Positions 1 through 7,241 of a DNA stretch of 12,758 nucleotides are shown in pieces. The first letter of the stretch is position 1. Every line of letters begins with the position of its first letter. This DNA is from CAYSIX01 sp964431205. GTDB taxonomy: Bacteria; Planctomycetota; Phycisphaerae; Phycisphaerales; Phycisphaeraceae. A program made the translations under genes and the position numbers. Under the pieces are notes generated by a model. That model did not search any database. It saw nothing but the letters and a program-made list of their open reading frames with translations, and was not told the DNA's origin. The DNA lies in contig CAYSIX010000111.1 in assembly GCA_964431205.1 (NCBI GenBank), positions 1-12,758 on the forward strand, read 5' to 3'.

Positions 1-1
1 G

Positions 2-361
2 GACGGGGAGACGTTCGCGTGGGCGGTGGGGGCGTTGGCGGTGCTGGGGGTGGTGGGCACGGGGCTGGCGCAGGCGATGTTTTATCGGCTGATCACGGCG
101 CGTGGCCCGTTGTTCGCGGGGATGGTGACGTACGTGATCCCGATCGGGGCGTTGGCGTGGGGCTGGCTGGACGGGGAGCGGGTGTCGGGGACGCAGGTGG
201 TGGCGTTAGGGGGGATCCTGGTGAGCGTGGCGCTGGTGCAGTGGCCGGGTCGCGCGGGGGCGGCGGCACGGCCGGTCGAGGCCCCGGGGCCCGTGGGCAC
301 GACGGGCCAGGCCGTGACGACGCAGGTCGTTGAGGCGGAGGGCGTCGAGGCGTCGGCATAA
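2..361 (+). CDS. EamA/DMT-family permease, C-terminal part (5' end outside window)
   Basis: The frame is open from the window edge and ends at TAA 359-361, giving the last 119 residues of an inner-membrane protein. Two or three hydrophobic helices are visible: around the segment GALAVLGVVGTGLAQAMFY, then a helix with VTYVIPIGALAWGW followed by a polar D-G-E, then a final helix near LGGILVSVALVQW. The order Gly-rich helix, 'VTY-IP' helix, short acidic loop, last helix is typical of the second EamA repeat in drug/metabolite transporters. After the last helix there is a roughly 35-residue Ala/Gly/Pro/Val-rich cytoplasmic tail. The substrate cannot be told from this fragment. A 151-bp gap separates it from the next gene on the same strand. 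The family call is fairly firm; any function beyond 'small-molecule permease' would be guesswork. Confidence 0.8.
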   Translation, partial: DGETFAWAVGALAVLGVVGTGLAQAMFYRLITARGPLFAGMVTYVIPIGALAWGWLDGERVSGTQVVALGGILVSVALVQWPGRAGAAARPVEAPGPVGTTGQAVTTQVVEAEGVEASA

Positions 362-451
362 CCCGTTCAAGGCGGTGGGGCAGGCGCGGTCGCCGGTTCG
401 GTCTGTGACGCGGCGCCGCCGGCACCGGTACAAGCCGGACAAAAGGTCCGA

Positions 452-479
452 TCAAGCGGTCTGCCGTGTTGGCCGACGA
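452..479 (+). promoter_or_regulatory. Possible sigma-28 (FliA)-like promoter, weak
   Basis: TCAA at 452-455 is followed after 16 nt by GCCGACGA at 472-479, which matches 6 of 8 bases of the FliA -10 consensus GCCGATAA. The usual spacing is about 15 nt. It lies 33 nt upstream of the HD-domain gene start. A small inverted repeat (CGGAC 436-440 / GTCCG 446-450) sits just upstream. The match is imperfect and could be chance in GC-rich DNA. Confidence 0.2.
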
Positions 480-512
480 AGGGAGGAGTCCCGGAGGCCG
501 GCGGAGACCCGC

Positions 513-1718
513 ATGCTGAGAGTGGAGCTGCCCAACGCGCGGCCCGGCATGAAGCTGGCGCTGCCGGTGTACAACCCGCGTCAGCCCGGCCGGACGTTGC
601 TGAGCGTCGGCTACGAGCTGCGGCGTGAGGAGATCGTGCGGCTGCGCGAGCTTCGCGTGCGCTCGGTGTGGGTCCGCTACCCGAGCCTCGAGTTCCTCGG
701 CAAGTACGCCGACCCGGCGCTGGTCGAGTCGCAGAGCGAGGTCGTCGGGCACATCGCCGAGACCTTCGAGTCGCTGCAGAACGAGTCGACGGCCAAGCTG
801 GACTATCACACGTATCTGGCCAGCGTCGAGAAGCTGGTCGAGCACCTGATGCTCAACCCGCAGGCGGCGCTGTTCCTGGGCGACATCGCCTCGGCGGACA
901 ACGTCCTGATGCGACACAGCGCCGCGGTCTCCTACCTGAGCCTGCTGCTGGGGATGAAGCTGGAAGGCTACCTGGTGCGGGAGCGGCCGCACGTCGATCC
1001 GGTCCGCGCCAAGGAGGTGCGCAATCTCGGGCTGGGCGCGATGCTGCACGACATCGGGGTCACCCAGCTCGCGCCGCAGACCGTCAGCCGGTACTACGAG
1101 ACCGAGGACGAGTCGGACCCGGCGTGGCGTGAGCATCCGGCGGTGGGTTACCGGCTTGTTCGAGGCAGGATCGACCCGTCGGCGGCGGTCGTGGTGCTGC
1201 ACCACCACCAGCGGTTCGACGGCACGGGCTACGCCGGCGAAGGGTACGCGGTGCAGCGGGAGCGTACGACGCACGTCTTTGCGCGGATCGCCGCGGTTGC
1301 GGATCGGTTCGATCGGCTGCGGAACCCGCCGAACCGCCCGGCGGTGCCGACCGTCGCCGTGTTGCGTCAGATGCTCTCGGAGCCGATCGCGTCGTGGTTT
1401 GACCCACGGGTGCTCGGGGCGTTGTTGGCGGTCACGCCGCCGTACCCGCCGGCCTCGACCGTCCGTCTGAGCGACGGGCGCTGGGCGGTGGTGATCGACC
1501 ACCGCCCGTCGCACCCGTGCCGACCGACGGTGCAGATCATCCCGCCGCCGGCGTCGCTGAATGGTGAGGACGTGAAGCTGGGCCCGACGATCGACCTGGC
1601 CGAGCAGTCGTCGGCCTTGCACGTGGTCGAGGCGGAGGGCCGGGACGTGCGTCACCTGAACTTCGCGCGGCCGGAGCGTTTCGACGCCGAAGTGCATCCG
1701 CTGGCCGCGTGGCTGTGA
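513..1718 (+). CDS. HD-GYP-like domain protein (putative c-di-GMP phosphodiesterase, degenerate motifs)
   Basis: Codes for 401 residues. I chose ATG 513 because GGAG (503-506) lies 6 nt before it and the protein then begins with the conserved-looking MLRVELPNARPGMKLALPVY; the frame is open further upstream, but that part is Arg-rich and not protein-like. Residues 1-65 resemble the small N-terminal domain often found before HD-GYP domains. The HD domain covers about 125-275: His135 (MRHS), His179-Asp180 (LHDIG), His208 (EHPAVG), His230-His232, Asp236-Gly237 and Tyr240 (HHHQRFDGTGYA), and Asp264 (VADRFD). Two consensus features are altered: the Lys after HDIG is Val183, and the Pro of GYP is Ala241. 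A 120-residue C-terminal tail is not recognised. HD-GYP proteins hydrolyse c-di-GMP; whether this one is active is open because the metal ligands are largely kept but the diagnostic residues are not. Convergent with the MATE gene, with 42 bp between them and no visible terminator. Confidence 0.85.
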   Translation: MLRVELPNARPGMKLALPVYNPRQPGRTLLSVGYELRREEIVRLRELRVRSVWVRYPSLEFLGKYADPALVESQSEVVGHIAETFESLQNESTAKLDYHTYLASVEKLVEHLMLNPQAALFLGDIASADNVLMRHSAAVSYLSLLLGMKLEGYLVRERPHVDPVRAKEVRNLGLGAMLHDIGVTQLAPQTVSRYYETEDESDPAWREHPAVGYRLVRGRIDPSAAVVVLHHHQRFDGTGYAGEGYAVQRERTTHVFARIAAVADRFDRLRNPPNRPAVPTVAVLRQMLSEPIASWFDPRVLGALLAVTPPYPPASTVRLSDGRWAVVIDHRPSHPCRPTVQIIPPPASLNGEDVKLGPTIDLAEQSSALHVVEAEGRDVRHLNFARPERFDAEVHPLAAWL

Positions 1719-1760
1719 GCGGGTAGGGTGGGCGCAGCGAGCGTGGTGGAGCGTCCGGGT

Positions 1761-3266
1761 TCAGACCTGGGCGCGGAGCCAGCCGCCGTGGAAGAAGCGA
1801 GTGATGAAGATCAGCCCGCGGACGACGAGCTCGATGCACAGGGCGTACCAGACGCCGAGCAAGCCCCAGCCGAGGCCGACGGTGACGGTGTGATCGAAGA
1901 GGGTGACCTCGCCGAGGCCGAAGAAGACGACCAGGGGCAGGCGGACGCACCAGGTGGAGAGGTTGGTGAGGATGGCGGGGGTGCGGGTGTCACCGGCGCC
2001 GCGCATGGAGCCGGCGAGGACGATGGCGCTGCCGAGGAAGAACTGGACGAAGCCGGCGAGGCGGACCAGGGGCGGGGCGAGGTCGAGCAGGACGGGTTCG
2101 TTGGTCATGAGGCGGACGAGCGGGCCGGGGATGGCGATGAACACGAGGCCGACGGTGGCCATAAGCCCGGCGCCGGAGAGCCAGCAGGCGGCGGCGGCGC
2201 GGCGGGCGGCGTGGGGATCGGCGGCGCCGAGGTACTGGCCGGTGAGGGTCGAGCCGGCGACGGCGAAGGCCATCGCGGGCAGGAAGCTGATCGCCTCGAT
2301 GCGGATGGCGATGATGTGGGCGCCCTGAGCGCCGTGCTGGCCGAGGCGGGCGATCCAGCCGACGATCATGATCACGACCCAGTTGCCCGCCCAGTGGCCG
2401 ACGCCCTCGGCGAGGTTGGGCAGGGCCAGGCGGACGACGCGTTTGGCCGTGTGCCAGTGCGGGCGAAGCCGGATCCACCGCAGGCGGACGGCGCTGCCGC
2501 GGCGGAGCATGAGGCCGACCAGGATCACGGAGCCGACGGCCCAGGCGATCGCGGTGCCCAGGGCGATGCCGGCCACGCCCATGCCCGCGACGACCAGGGC
2601 GATCGTCAGCGTGAGGTTGATCAGGTTGACCACGAGCATGACGAAGAAGGGGCTGCGGGTGTCGCCGGCGCCGCTGAGGCAGGCCGAGCCCACGACGACG
2701 ATGCCCGCCAGGGGCAGCGCGGCGGCGAGAATGCGCAGGTAGGTGGTCGCCAGGTCGAGGCTGTGGCCGCGGAGCCCCGCGGAGACGCCGATCGGGCCGG
2801 CGGCGGCGTAGATCGCCACGCCGACGCCGCTGCCCCAGATCGCGGCGATCAGCAGCGACTGGCCCAGGGCCGCGTTGGCCAGGCGCTTGTGCCCCGAGCC
2901 CGTCGCCCGCGCCACCAGCGCCGTCGCGCCCACGCCCACCGCCGAGTGCAGGATCCCCATCAGCCACCCGATGTACGCGCCCACGGCGATCGCGTCCGTC
3001 GCCTCCACGCTCAGCCGCCCCGCCACCGCCGTGTCCACGGTCGACACCAACCAATTCAGCAGTTGCTGGAACAGTGGCCAGACCGCCAGCGCGTACACCT
3101 GCCGCGGCAGCGACAGCCCCGCCAGCCGACCGCTCAACGGGCGCGGCCCGATCGGCACGCTCGACGCCACCACACGCCCCGCTCGCTCCCGGTCCGCTGG
3201 GCCCGCCTCGAGCGCCGGCCAGTCCTCCGCCTGCGGGGCGTCAAGCTCGGCGGACCCCGGTTTCAC
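1761..3266 (-). CDS. MATE-family multidrug/Na+ exporter
   Basis: Codes for 501 residues of an inner-membrane protein that by family would exchange Na+ or H+ for organic cations or drugs. The GTG start at 3266 overlaps the upstream gene's TGA by 4 nt (GTGA), and GGAGGA lies 3 nt before it inside the upstream gene. The MATE signature is clear: a first helix near 60-80 (VWPLFQQLLNWLVSTVDTAV), and the motif GAGDTRSP at 199-206 repeated as GAGDTRTP at 423-430, one in each half of the pseudo-symmetric fold. The second half starts near 275 (LALPNLAEGVGHWAGNW). About a dozen hydrophobic helices are present, as expected. The first 50 residues are a polar extension not needed for the fold; the family norm is about 450 residues, so a later start is possible but no better start signal is seen. 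Translationally coupled to the exported protein upstream. Substrate unknown. Confidence 0.92.
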   Translation of the reverse strand: MKPGSAELDAPQAEDWPALEAGPADRERAGRVVASSVPIGPRPLSGRLAGLSLPRQVYALAVWPLFQQLLNWLVSTVDTAVAGRLSVEATDAIAVGAYIGWLMGILHSAVGVGATALVARATGSGHKRLANAALGQSLLIAAIWGSGVGVAIYAAAGPIGVSAGLRGHSLDLATTYLRILAAALPLAGIVVVGSACLSGAGDTRSPFFVMLVVNLINLTLTIALVVAGMGVAGIALGTAIAWAVGSVILVGLMLRRGSAVRLRWIRLRPHWHTAKRVVRLALPNLAEGVGHWAGNWVVIMIVGWIARLGQHGAQGAHIIAIRIEAISFLPAMAFAVAGSTLTGQYLGAADPHAARRAAAACWLSGAGLMATVGLVFIAIPGPLVRLMTNEPVLLDLAPPLVRLAGFVQFFLGSAIVLAGSMRGAGDTRTPAILTNLSTWCVRLPLVVFFGLGEVTLFDHTVTVGLGWGLLGVWYALCIELVVRGLIFITRFFHGGWLRAQV

Positions 3267-4606
3267 CGTTCCTCCCCCGACTCCACCGGGTCCGCCGGCG
3301 ACCCCGCGCCGGCCTCGTCCCGCGTCCGACCGCCCGCCCGCTCGACTCGGTCCAGGATCGAGACGCTCGTACCGATCGCCGCGAGCCGACCGTCCGACCC
3401 GATCAGCAGGTAGCGCGGCAGACGATCCACACCGAGCTGCTCGGCCACCGCGACCGCCGCCTCGCCCCTCAGCCGCACAACGCCCGGGGTCGACTCGACT
3501 CCGCCCTCCCCGCTCAGGTCCACCGTCACCAACGCCACGCGCGCCTCCCCGCCCGATTCGGTGGCCCGTGCCAGCATCGCCCGCACCTCCGCCGACGGCG
3601 ACGTCCGCGCGTCGTACACGTGCACCAGCACGGATGCGCCACCCTGCGGCTGAAGATGCCATGTCTCGCCGTCCGGCGTCTGCACGGCCAGCGAGATCGT
3701 CGCTTTCAGTCGCTCGCAGGCTTCTCGCACCGGCGCGAGCTCGGCCCGTCGTGGATCGTTGCCGAGCAACGAATCCAGTCGCTCGGCCAGGGCGCACGCC
3801 GACTCATTGCGACCGGCCTGGTCGAGCAGGCGCATGAGCGTGACGGCCGCGTCGATCGCGTGCCGTTGCCCGCCGACGGCGCCCGAGCCCGCGGCCAATG
3901 GGTTCTGCTGGAGGTATTCCGTCAGGCGATCAATGGCGCGGCGTTCGTGCTCACGCGGGTCCGAGGCGGTGCGTTGGATGTCGATCAGGTCGGCGGCGAG
4001 CGACCAGTACTCGGCGAGGGCCGTCGCGGCGTCGCTGTCGAGCTGTCGGGTCGCCCGGACCGCGCGGCGAAGGCGGAGCAGGTGATAGCCGGCCTCGCTC
4101 GGCCGCCGTTCGGCCATCGCCAGCCGCACGAGCGCGTGATACCCCCGCAGCTCGATCGTCGCCGCCGCCACGCGAGCGTCCACGCCGTCCGCCTCGCGTG
4201 CCAGTCGGCCGGCTCGCCGCGCAACGGCGTTGATCCTCGCCTCCGGCTCCGACGCCGACTGGCCCGCCGCCAGCGCGTCCGTGGCCGCCGACCACGCCTC
4301 AAGCAATTCCCCGCGAAGCGACTCCATCTGCGGCCGTGGAGCGCGATCGGTCGTTCGCTCGCGATCCGCTGGCGCGTCGCCGTCGGTCGTCGCGCTGTTC
4401 GCGTCGGCGTCGGTCGTCCCGCTGTTTGCGGCGGCGTCGGCGCCGGCGGTCGGGGCGTCATCGCGTCCCACCGCCTCTTCGGGTTCCATCTCGGCTGCGG
4501 ATGACGAGCCAAAACCCGTCGCCATCGCGACCGCCAACGCGAGCGCCGGCCATCGGCTCACGCCGTGACCGCGCCCCCCCGCCGCTTTGCCTCTCGATCC
4601 CACCAT
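3263..4606 (-). CDS. Exported protein with cysteine-free thioredoxin-like C-terminal domain
   Basis: Codes for 447 residues. Residues 1-38 form a signal peptide: basic start, hydrophobic core WPALALAVAMATGFG, then SSSAA|E. Residues 40-95 are a low-complexity Asp/Ala/Thr linker with a 9-residue tandem repeat (62-79). Residues 95-305 are helical, Ala/Arg/Leu-rich and TPR-like in texture, with no named domain. Residues 310-425 look like a TlpA/redoxin fold: beta strand VLVHVYDA (326-333), strand VALVTVDLS, the cis-Pro region LGVDRLPRYLLIGSDGRL (Pro397) and a final helix. The active-site CxxC is replaced by Thr335-Ser-Pro-Ser338 and the domain has no Cys at all, so it cannot do disulphide exchange. 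A structural or binding role is my inference. ATG 4606 gives a full signal peptide; GTG 4561 is an alternative that keeps the hydrophobic core. Overlaps the MATE gene by 4 nt. Confidence 0.75.
   Translation of the reverse strand: MVGSRGKAAGGRGHGVSRWPALALAVAMATGFGSSSAAEMEPEEAVGRDDAPTAGADAAANSGTTDADANSATTDGDAPADRERTTDRAPRPQMESLRGELLEAWSAATDALAAGQSASEPEARINAVARRAGRLAREADGVDARVAAATIELRGYHALVRLAMAERRPSEAGYHLLRLRRAVRATRQLDSDAATALAEYWSLAADLIDIQRTASDPREHERRAIDRLTEYLQQNPLAAGSGAVGGQRHAIDAAVTLMRLLDQAGRNESACALAERLDSLLGNDPRRAELAPVREACERLKATISLAVQTPDGETWHLQPQGGASVLVHVYDARTSPSAEVRAMLARATESGGEARVALVTVDLSGEGGVESTPGVVRLRGEAAVAVAEQLGVDRLPRYLLIGSDGRLAAIGTSVSILDRVERAGGRTRDEAGAGSPADPVESGEER
4374..4427. repeat. Tandem repeat, 2 x 27 bp, inside the exported-protein gene
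   Basis: Two adjacent 27-bp units (4374-4400 and 4401-4427) differ at three positions. They encode NSATTDGDA and NSGTTDADA on the minus strand, in the linker behind the signal peptide. A partial third unit follows. Being in frame, the copy number could vary without breaking the gene. Confidence 0.75.
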
Positions 4607-4615
4607 CGCGGCCCG

Positions 4616-4621
4616 ATCATA
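4616..4621 (-). promoter_or_regulatory. -10-like element TATGAT for the exported-protein/MATE operon
   Basis: On the minus strand TATGAT (preceded by GC and followed by CGGG) ends 9 nt before ATG 4606. With a normal distance from -10 box to start site, the transcript would have only a few leader bases. No Shine-Dalgarno sequence or clear -35 box was found. The divergent gap to the Rieske gene is only 69 bp. Confidence 0.5.
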
Positions 4622-4662
4622 GCACCGCCGCCACGACGTGGACGCCCGCGCCGCGCGTTCGC

Positions 4663-4668
4663 TAGACT
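4663..4668 (+). promoter_or_regulatory. -10-like element TAGACT, likely leaderless promoter of the Rieske gene
   Basis: TAGACT is followed by exactly 7 nt and then ATG 4676, the geometry expected when transcription starts at or next to the start codon. The bases between (gcccccg with one leading g) contain no Shine-Dalgarno sequence. No convincing -35 box is seen 16-18 nt upstream. Confidence 0.5.
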
Positions 4669-4675
4669 GCCCCCG

Positions 4676-5062
4676 ATGACGCAGGAGCGCAGCGACGAAC
4701 GGACCCGTGCCGATCACGAGGCCGACGCTACGGCCCGGTGGACGCCGGTCGGAGCCGTCGACGACTTCCCCGAGGGCGAGCACATCTGCCTCGATGCCGC
4801 GGGCAAGCCGCTGGTCCTGTTCCACATCGACGGCACGTTCTACGCCATCGCCAACGAATGTCCCCACGCCGGGCTGCCCATCGGAGAGGGCGAACGCCGC
4901 GGCATGGTCATCACCTGCCCCTACCACGGCTACACCTACCACATCCGCAACGGTCGCAACATCGATTACCCCTACGACGAGCCGCCCGCCCGCACCTACC
5001 CCGTCCGCGTCGCCGACGGCCGGGTCGAGGTGGACCTGGCCCCGAAGCGAGGCGAGCCGTGA
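4676..5062 (+). CDS. Rieske [2Fe-2S] ferredoxin-like protein
   Basis: Codes for 128 residues, a soluble single-domain Rieske protein of the usual ferredoxin length (about 105-130). Cluster ligands are Cys62 and His64 (ECPHAGLPIG) and Cys81 and His84 (CPYHGYTYHI). Flanking features fit the fold: W22-x-x-V25 at the start of the domain, the segment FHIDGTFYAIANECPH, the segment RNGRNIDYP, and the closing strand TYPVRVADGRVEVDL. The first 20 residues are charged and probably disordered. There is no signal or membrane segment, so it is cytoplasmic, unlike bc1-complex Rieske subunits. Such ferredoxins serve ring-hydroxylating dioxygenases or act as the small subunit of nitrite reductase; neither partner is in this window, so the electron acceptor is unknown. 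The stop codon overlaps the start of the peptidase gene (GTGA), implying translational coupling. Confidence 0.92.
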   Translation: MTQERSDERTRADHEADATARWTPVGAVDDFPEGEHICLDAAGKPLVLFHIDGTFYAIANECPHAGLPIGEGERRGMVITCPYHGYTYHIRNGRNIDYPYDEPPARTYPVRVADGRVEVDLAPKRGEP

Positions 5063-6438
5063 GCGACGCCGCCCTGAAGTACCTCGACGCCCACCGCGAC
5101 GACGCCGTCGCCCGCCTGCGCGAGCTGCTGGCGATCCCCAGCGTCAGCACCGATCCGAACTACACCGAGCACGTGCGTCGGGCGGCGGGCTGGGTCCAGC
5201 AGCAGCTTCGTGCGTGCGGCCTCGACGCCGAGCTGATCCCGACCAACGGCCACCCGGTCGTGTACGGCCAAACCCCCGATGGCGTCGTCCCCCCCGACGC
5301 GCCGACCGTGCTGTTCTACGGTCACTACGACGTGCAGCCGCCCGACCCGCTGGACAAGTGGGAGTCGCCGCCCTTCGAACCGACGCTGCGCGACGGCGCG
5401 ATCGTCGCCCGCGGCGCGTCGGACGACAAGGGCCAGGTCTGCTGCTTCCTCGAGGCGTTGCGGGCCTGGCACGAAACGGCCGGCGCGCCACCCTGCCGCG
5501 TCAAGGTCGTGATCGAGGGCGAGGAGGAGTGCGGCAGCACGAGCCTGCCGGCGATGCTCGAGCGAGAGCGTGACCGCCTGACGGCCGACGTCGTGCTCGT
5601 CAGCGACACCTCGATGTGGGACGCCGACACCCCCGCGATCACCTACGCCCTGCGCGGGCTGGTGTACTTCGACGTCAAGCTGCACGGCCCCAGCCGGGAC
5701 CTGCACTCGGGCGTGTACGGCGGAACCCTGGCCAACCCCGCGACGCTGCTCGCCCGCGTGCTCGGCCGGCTGTTCGACGACGATAACCGCATCACCATCC
5801 CCGGTTTCTACGACGACGTCGCGCCGCTCACGGACCAGGAGCGCGAGCGCTGGGGGCAACTGGCCTTCCGCGAAGAGGCGTTCCTCGGCCGCGTCGGGGC
5901 GACACCGTTCGGCGAGGCCGGCTTCGAGACCCTCGAACGCCGCTGGGCCCGCCCCGCCTGCGACATCAACGGGCTCTACGGCGGGTACATGGGCGAAGGC
6001 GCCAAGACCGTCATCCCCACCTTCGCCGGCGCCAAGGTCAGCTTCCGCATCCCCGCGAACATGGACCCGGCCAAGGTCGCCCGCCAGTTCGAGCACTGGC
6101 TGCGCCGCCACGACGTCGGCGGGTGCCGGTGGGAGCTGACCAACCACGGCATGGCCTCGCCCGTCGCCACGCCGCTGGATTCGCCCTACATGGCCGCCGC
6201 GCGCCGCGCTGTCGAGGCCGCCGCCGGCACCCCGCCCGTCCTCGTCCGCGAGGGCGCGACCATCCCCGTCGTCGCCGAGTTCAAGGCCACCCTCGGCATC
6301 GACACCATCCTCATCGGCTTCGGGCTCGAGAGCGACGGCATCCACTCGCCCAACGAGCGCTTCGCCCTCGATCGCTTCGCCCTCGGCGCCCGCACCCACG
6401 CTCGCCTGCTCGCCGACCTCGCCGCGATCGACCGTTGA
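5059..6438 (+). CDS. M20-family metallopeptidase, carnosinase/dipeptidase type
   Basis: Codes for 459 residues, normal for the M20 dipeptidase group. The GTG start at 5059 overlaps the Rieske stop by 4 nt. The di-metal site is complete by comparison with the carnosine dipeptidase family: His89 (YGHYDVQP), Asp122 (ASDDKG), catalytic Glu156 and ligand Glu157 (EGEEECGS), Asp183 (VSDTSM) and His429 (GIHSPNERF). The lid/dimerisation domain, inserted roughly between 195 and 375, contains LHSGVYGG (His216), a residue pair important for substrate and dimer contacts in relatives. No signal peptide, so cytoplasmic. By family it would cleave short peptides one residue from an end; the exact substrate cannot be read from sequence. 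A conserved-looking catalytic set and full length suggest an active enzyme. It ends 60-66 nt before trmB, which has its own -10-like element. Confidence 0.93.
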   Translation: MSDAALKYLDAHRDDAVARLRELLAIPSVSTDPNYTEHVRRAAGWVQQQLRACGLDAELIPTNGHPVVYGQTPDGVVPPDAPTVLFYGHYDVQPPDPLDKWESPPFEPTLRDGAIVARGASDDKGQVCCFLEALRAWHETAGAPPCRVKVVIEGEEECGSTSLPAMLERERDRLTADVVLVSDTSMWDADTPAITYALRGLVYFDVKLHGPSRDLHSGVYGGTLANPATLLARVLGRLFDDDNRITIPGFYDDVAPLTDQERERWGQLAFREEAFLGRVGATPFGEAGFETLERRWARPACDINGLYGGYMGEGAKTVIPTFAGAKVSFRIPANMDPAKVARQFEHWLRRHDVGGCRWELTNHGMASPVATPLDSPYMAAARRAVEAAAGTPPVLVREGATIPVVAEFKATLGIDTILIGFGLESDGIHSPNERFALDRFALGARTHARLLADLAAIDR

Positions 6439-6491
6439 ACACCCCGCGAGCCCAACCACACGCCGCCACGCCCCGCGGCGGCAGACCGAGC

Positions 6492-6497
6492 TATCCT
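6492..6497 (+). promoter_or_regulatory. -10-like element TATCCT, likely leaderless promoter of trmB
   Basis: TATCCT is preceded by GC and followed by exactly 7 nt before ATG 6505, the same spacing as at the Rieske gene. It favours ATG 6505 over the in-frame ATG 6499, which begins one base after the hexamer. No Shine-Dalgarno sequence precedes either ATG. Confidence 0.45.
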
Positions 6498-6504
6498 GAT
6501 GAAC

Positions 6505-7194
6505 ATGGGCAGCTCGCTCTCGCACGGCCGTTCCCTCGACGTCGGCGACGTCGGCATCGCCCGCGAGGACCTGCCCCCGCTCGACGCCGGGCCCGTCGAC
6601 CCGCACGCCTGGTTCGAAGCGCCCGCCCCCTCCGCCATACCACCCGCCGACCCCGCCTCGCGGCCGCCGCTCGAACTCGAGATCGGCTCCGGCAAGGGCA
6701 CCTTCCTCGTCCAGCGGGCCGCACACCGACCCGACACCCGCTTCCTCGGCCTTGAGTACGCCGCCGCCTACTGGCGCTACGCCGCCGACCGCTGCCGACG
6801 GCACCGACTTCACAACGTCCGCATCGTCCGCGCCGAGGCCTTCGGCTTTCTCCATCACTACGTCCCCAACGCCGCCTTCGCCCAGGTCCACGTCTACTAC
6901 CCCGACCCCTGGCCCAAGGCCCGACACCACAAACGCCGCCTCATCCGCGAGGCGACTCTCCGTGAGCTGCACCGCGTCCTCGTGCCCCGCGGCCGGGTCC
7001 ACCTCGCCACCGATCACACCGACTACTTCCACTGGATGCTCGAACAGCTCGACCGCGTGCCCGACCTGTTCCAGCGCACCGCGTTCGATCCGCCCGGGAC
7101 CGGCGAACCCGGCGAAGCGGTCGGCACCAACTTCGAACGCAAGTACCGCCGCGAGGGCCGGCCCTTCCACGCCATGACGCTCGTGCGATTGTGA
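6505..7194 (+). CDS. trmB: tRNA (guanine-N7-)-methyltransferase
   Basis: Codes for 229 residues (231 if the in-frame ATG at 6499 is used). The enzyme makes m7G46 in the tRNA variable loop using S-adenosylmethionine. Motifs seen: SAM-binding loop EIGSGKG (59-65), acidic residue of the next strand in LGLEYA (Glu84), the family signature YYPDPWPKARHHKRRL (131-146), ATDHTDY (168-174), and the tRNA-binding motif TNFERKYRREG (208-218). These are diagnostic of TrmB. The first 55 residues are a low-complexity Pro/Ala/Asp extension before the Rossmann fold. Last of three plus-strand genes, but probably with its own promoter. No terminator with a T-tract follows on this strand; the hairpin at 7247-7269 points the other way. 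Confidence 0.95.
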   Translation: MGSSLSHGRSLDVGDVGIAREDLPPLDAGPVDPHAWFEAPAPSAIPPADPASRPPLELEIGSGKGTFLVQRAAHRPDTRFLGLEYAAAYWRYAADRCRRHRLHNVRIVRAEAFGFLHHYVPNAAFAQVHVYYPDPWPKARHHKRRLIREATLRELHRVLVPRGRVHLATDHTDYFHWMLEQLDRVPDLFQRTAFDPPGTGEPGEAVGTNFERKYRREGRPFHAMTLVRL

Positions 7195-7241
7195 CCGAGC
7201 GGCGCCGAGACGGTGCGGCGCCTGGCGTGCGGCCGAAGACG

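Noticed and set aside
93..1697. 534-codon open frame on the minus strand, opposite the permease end and HD-domain gene
   Set aside because: Arg/Pro/His-rich translation with no recognisable motif; it mirrors the true plus-strand gene with clear HD motifs. Typical antisense frame in high-GC DNA.
1728..3413. 561-codon open frame on the plus strand opposite the MATE gene
   Set aside because: Translation is Gly/Ala/Asp/Glu-rich low complexity without domains; the opposite strand encodes an unmistakable MATE protein.
4996..7170. 724-codon open frame on the minus strand opposite the M20 peptidase and trmB
   Set aside because: No start signals or motifs, Val/Gly/Ala/Asp-biased; both genes on the other strand have full catalytic signatures.
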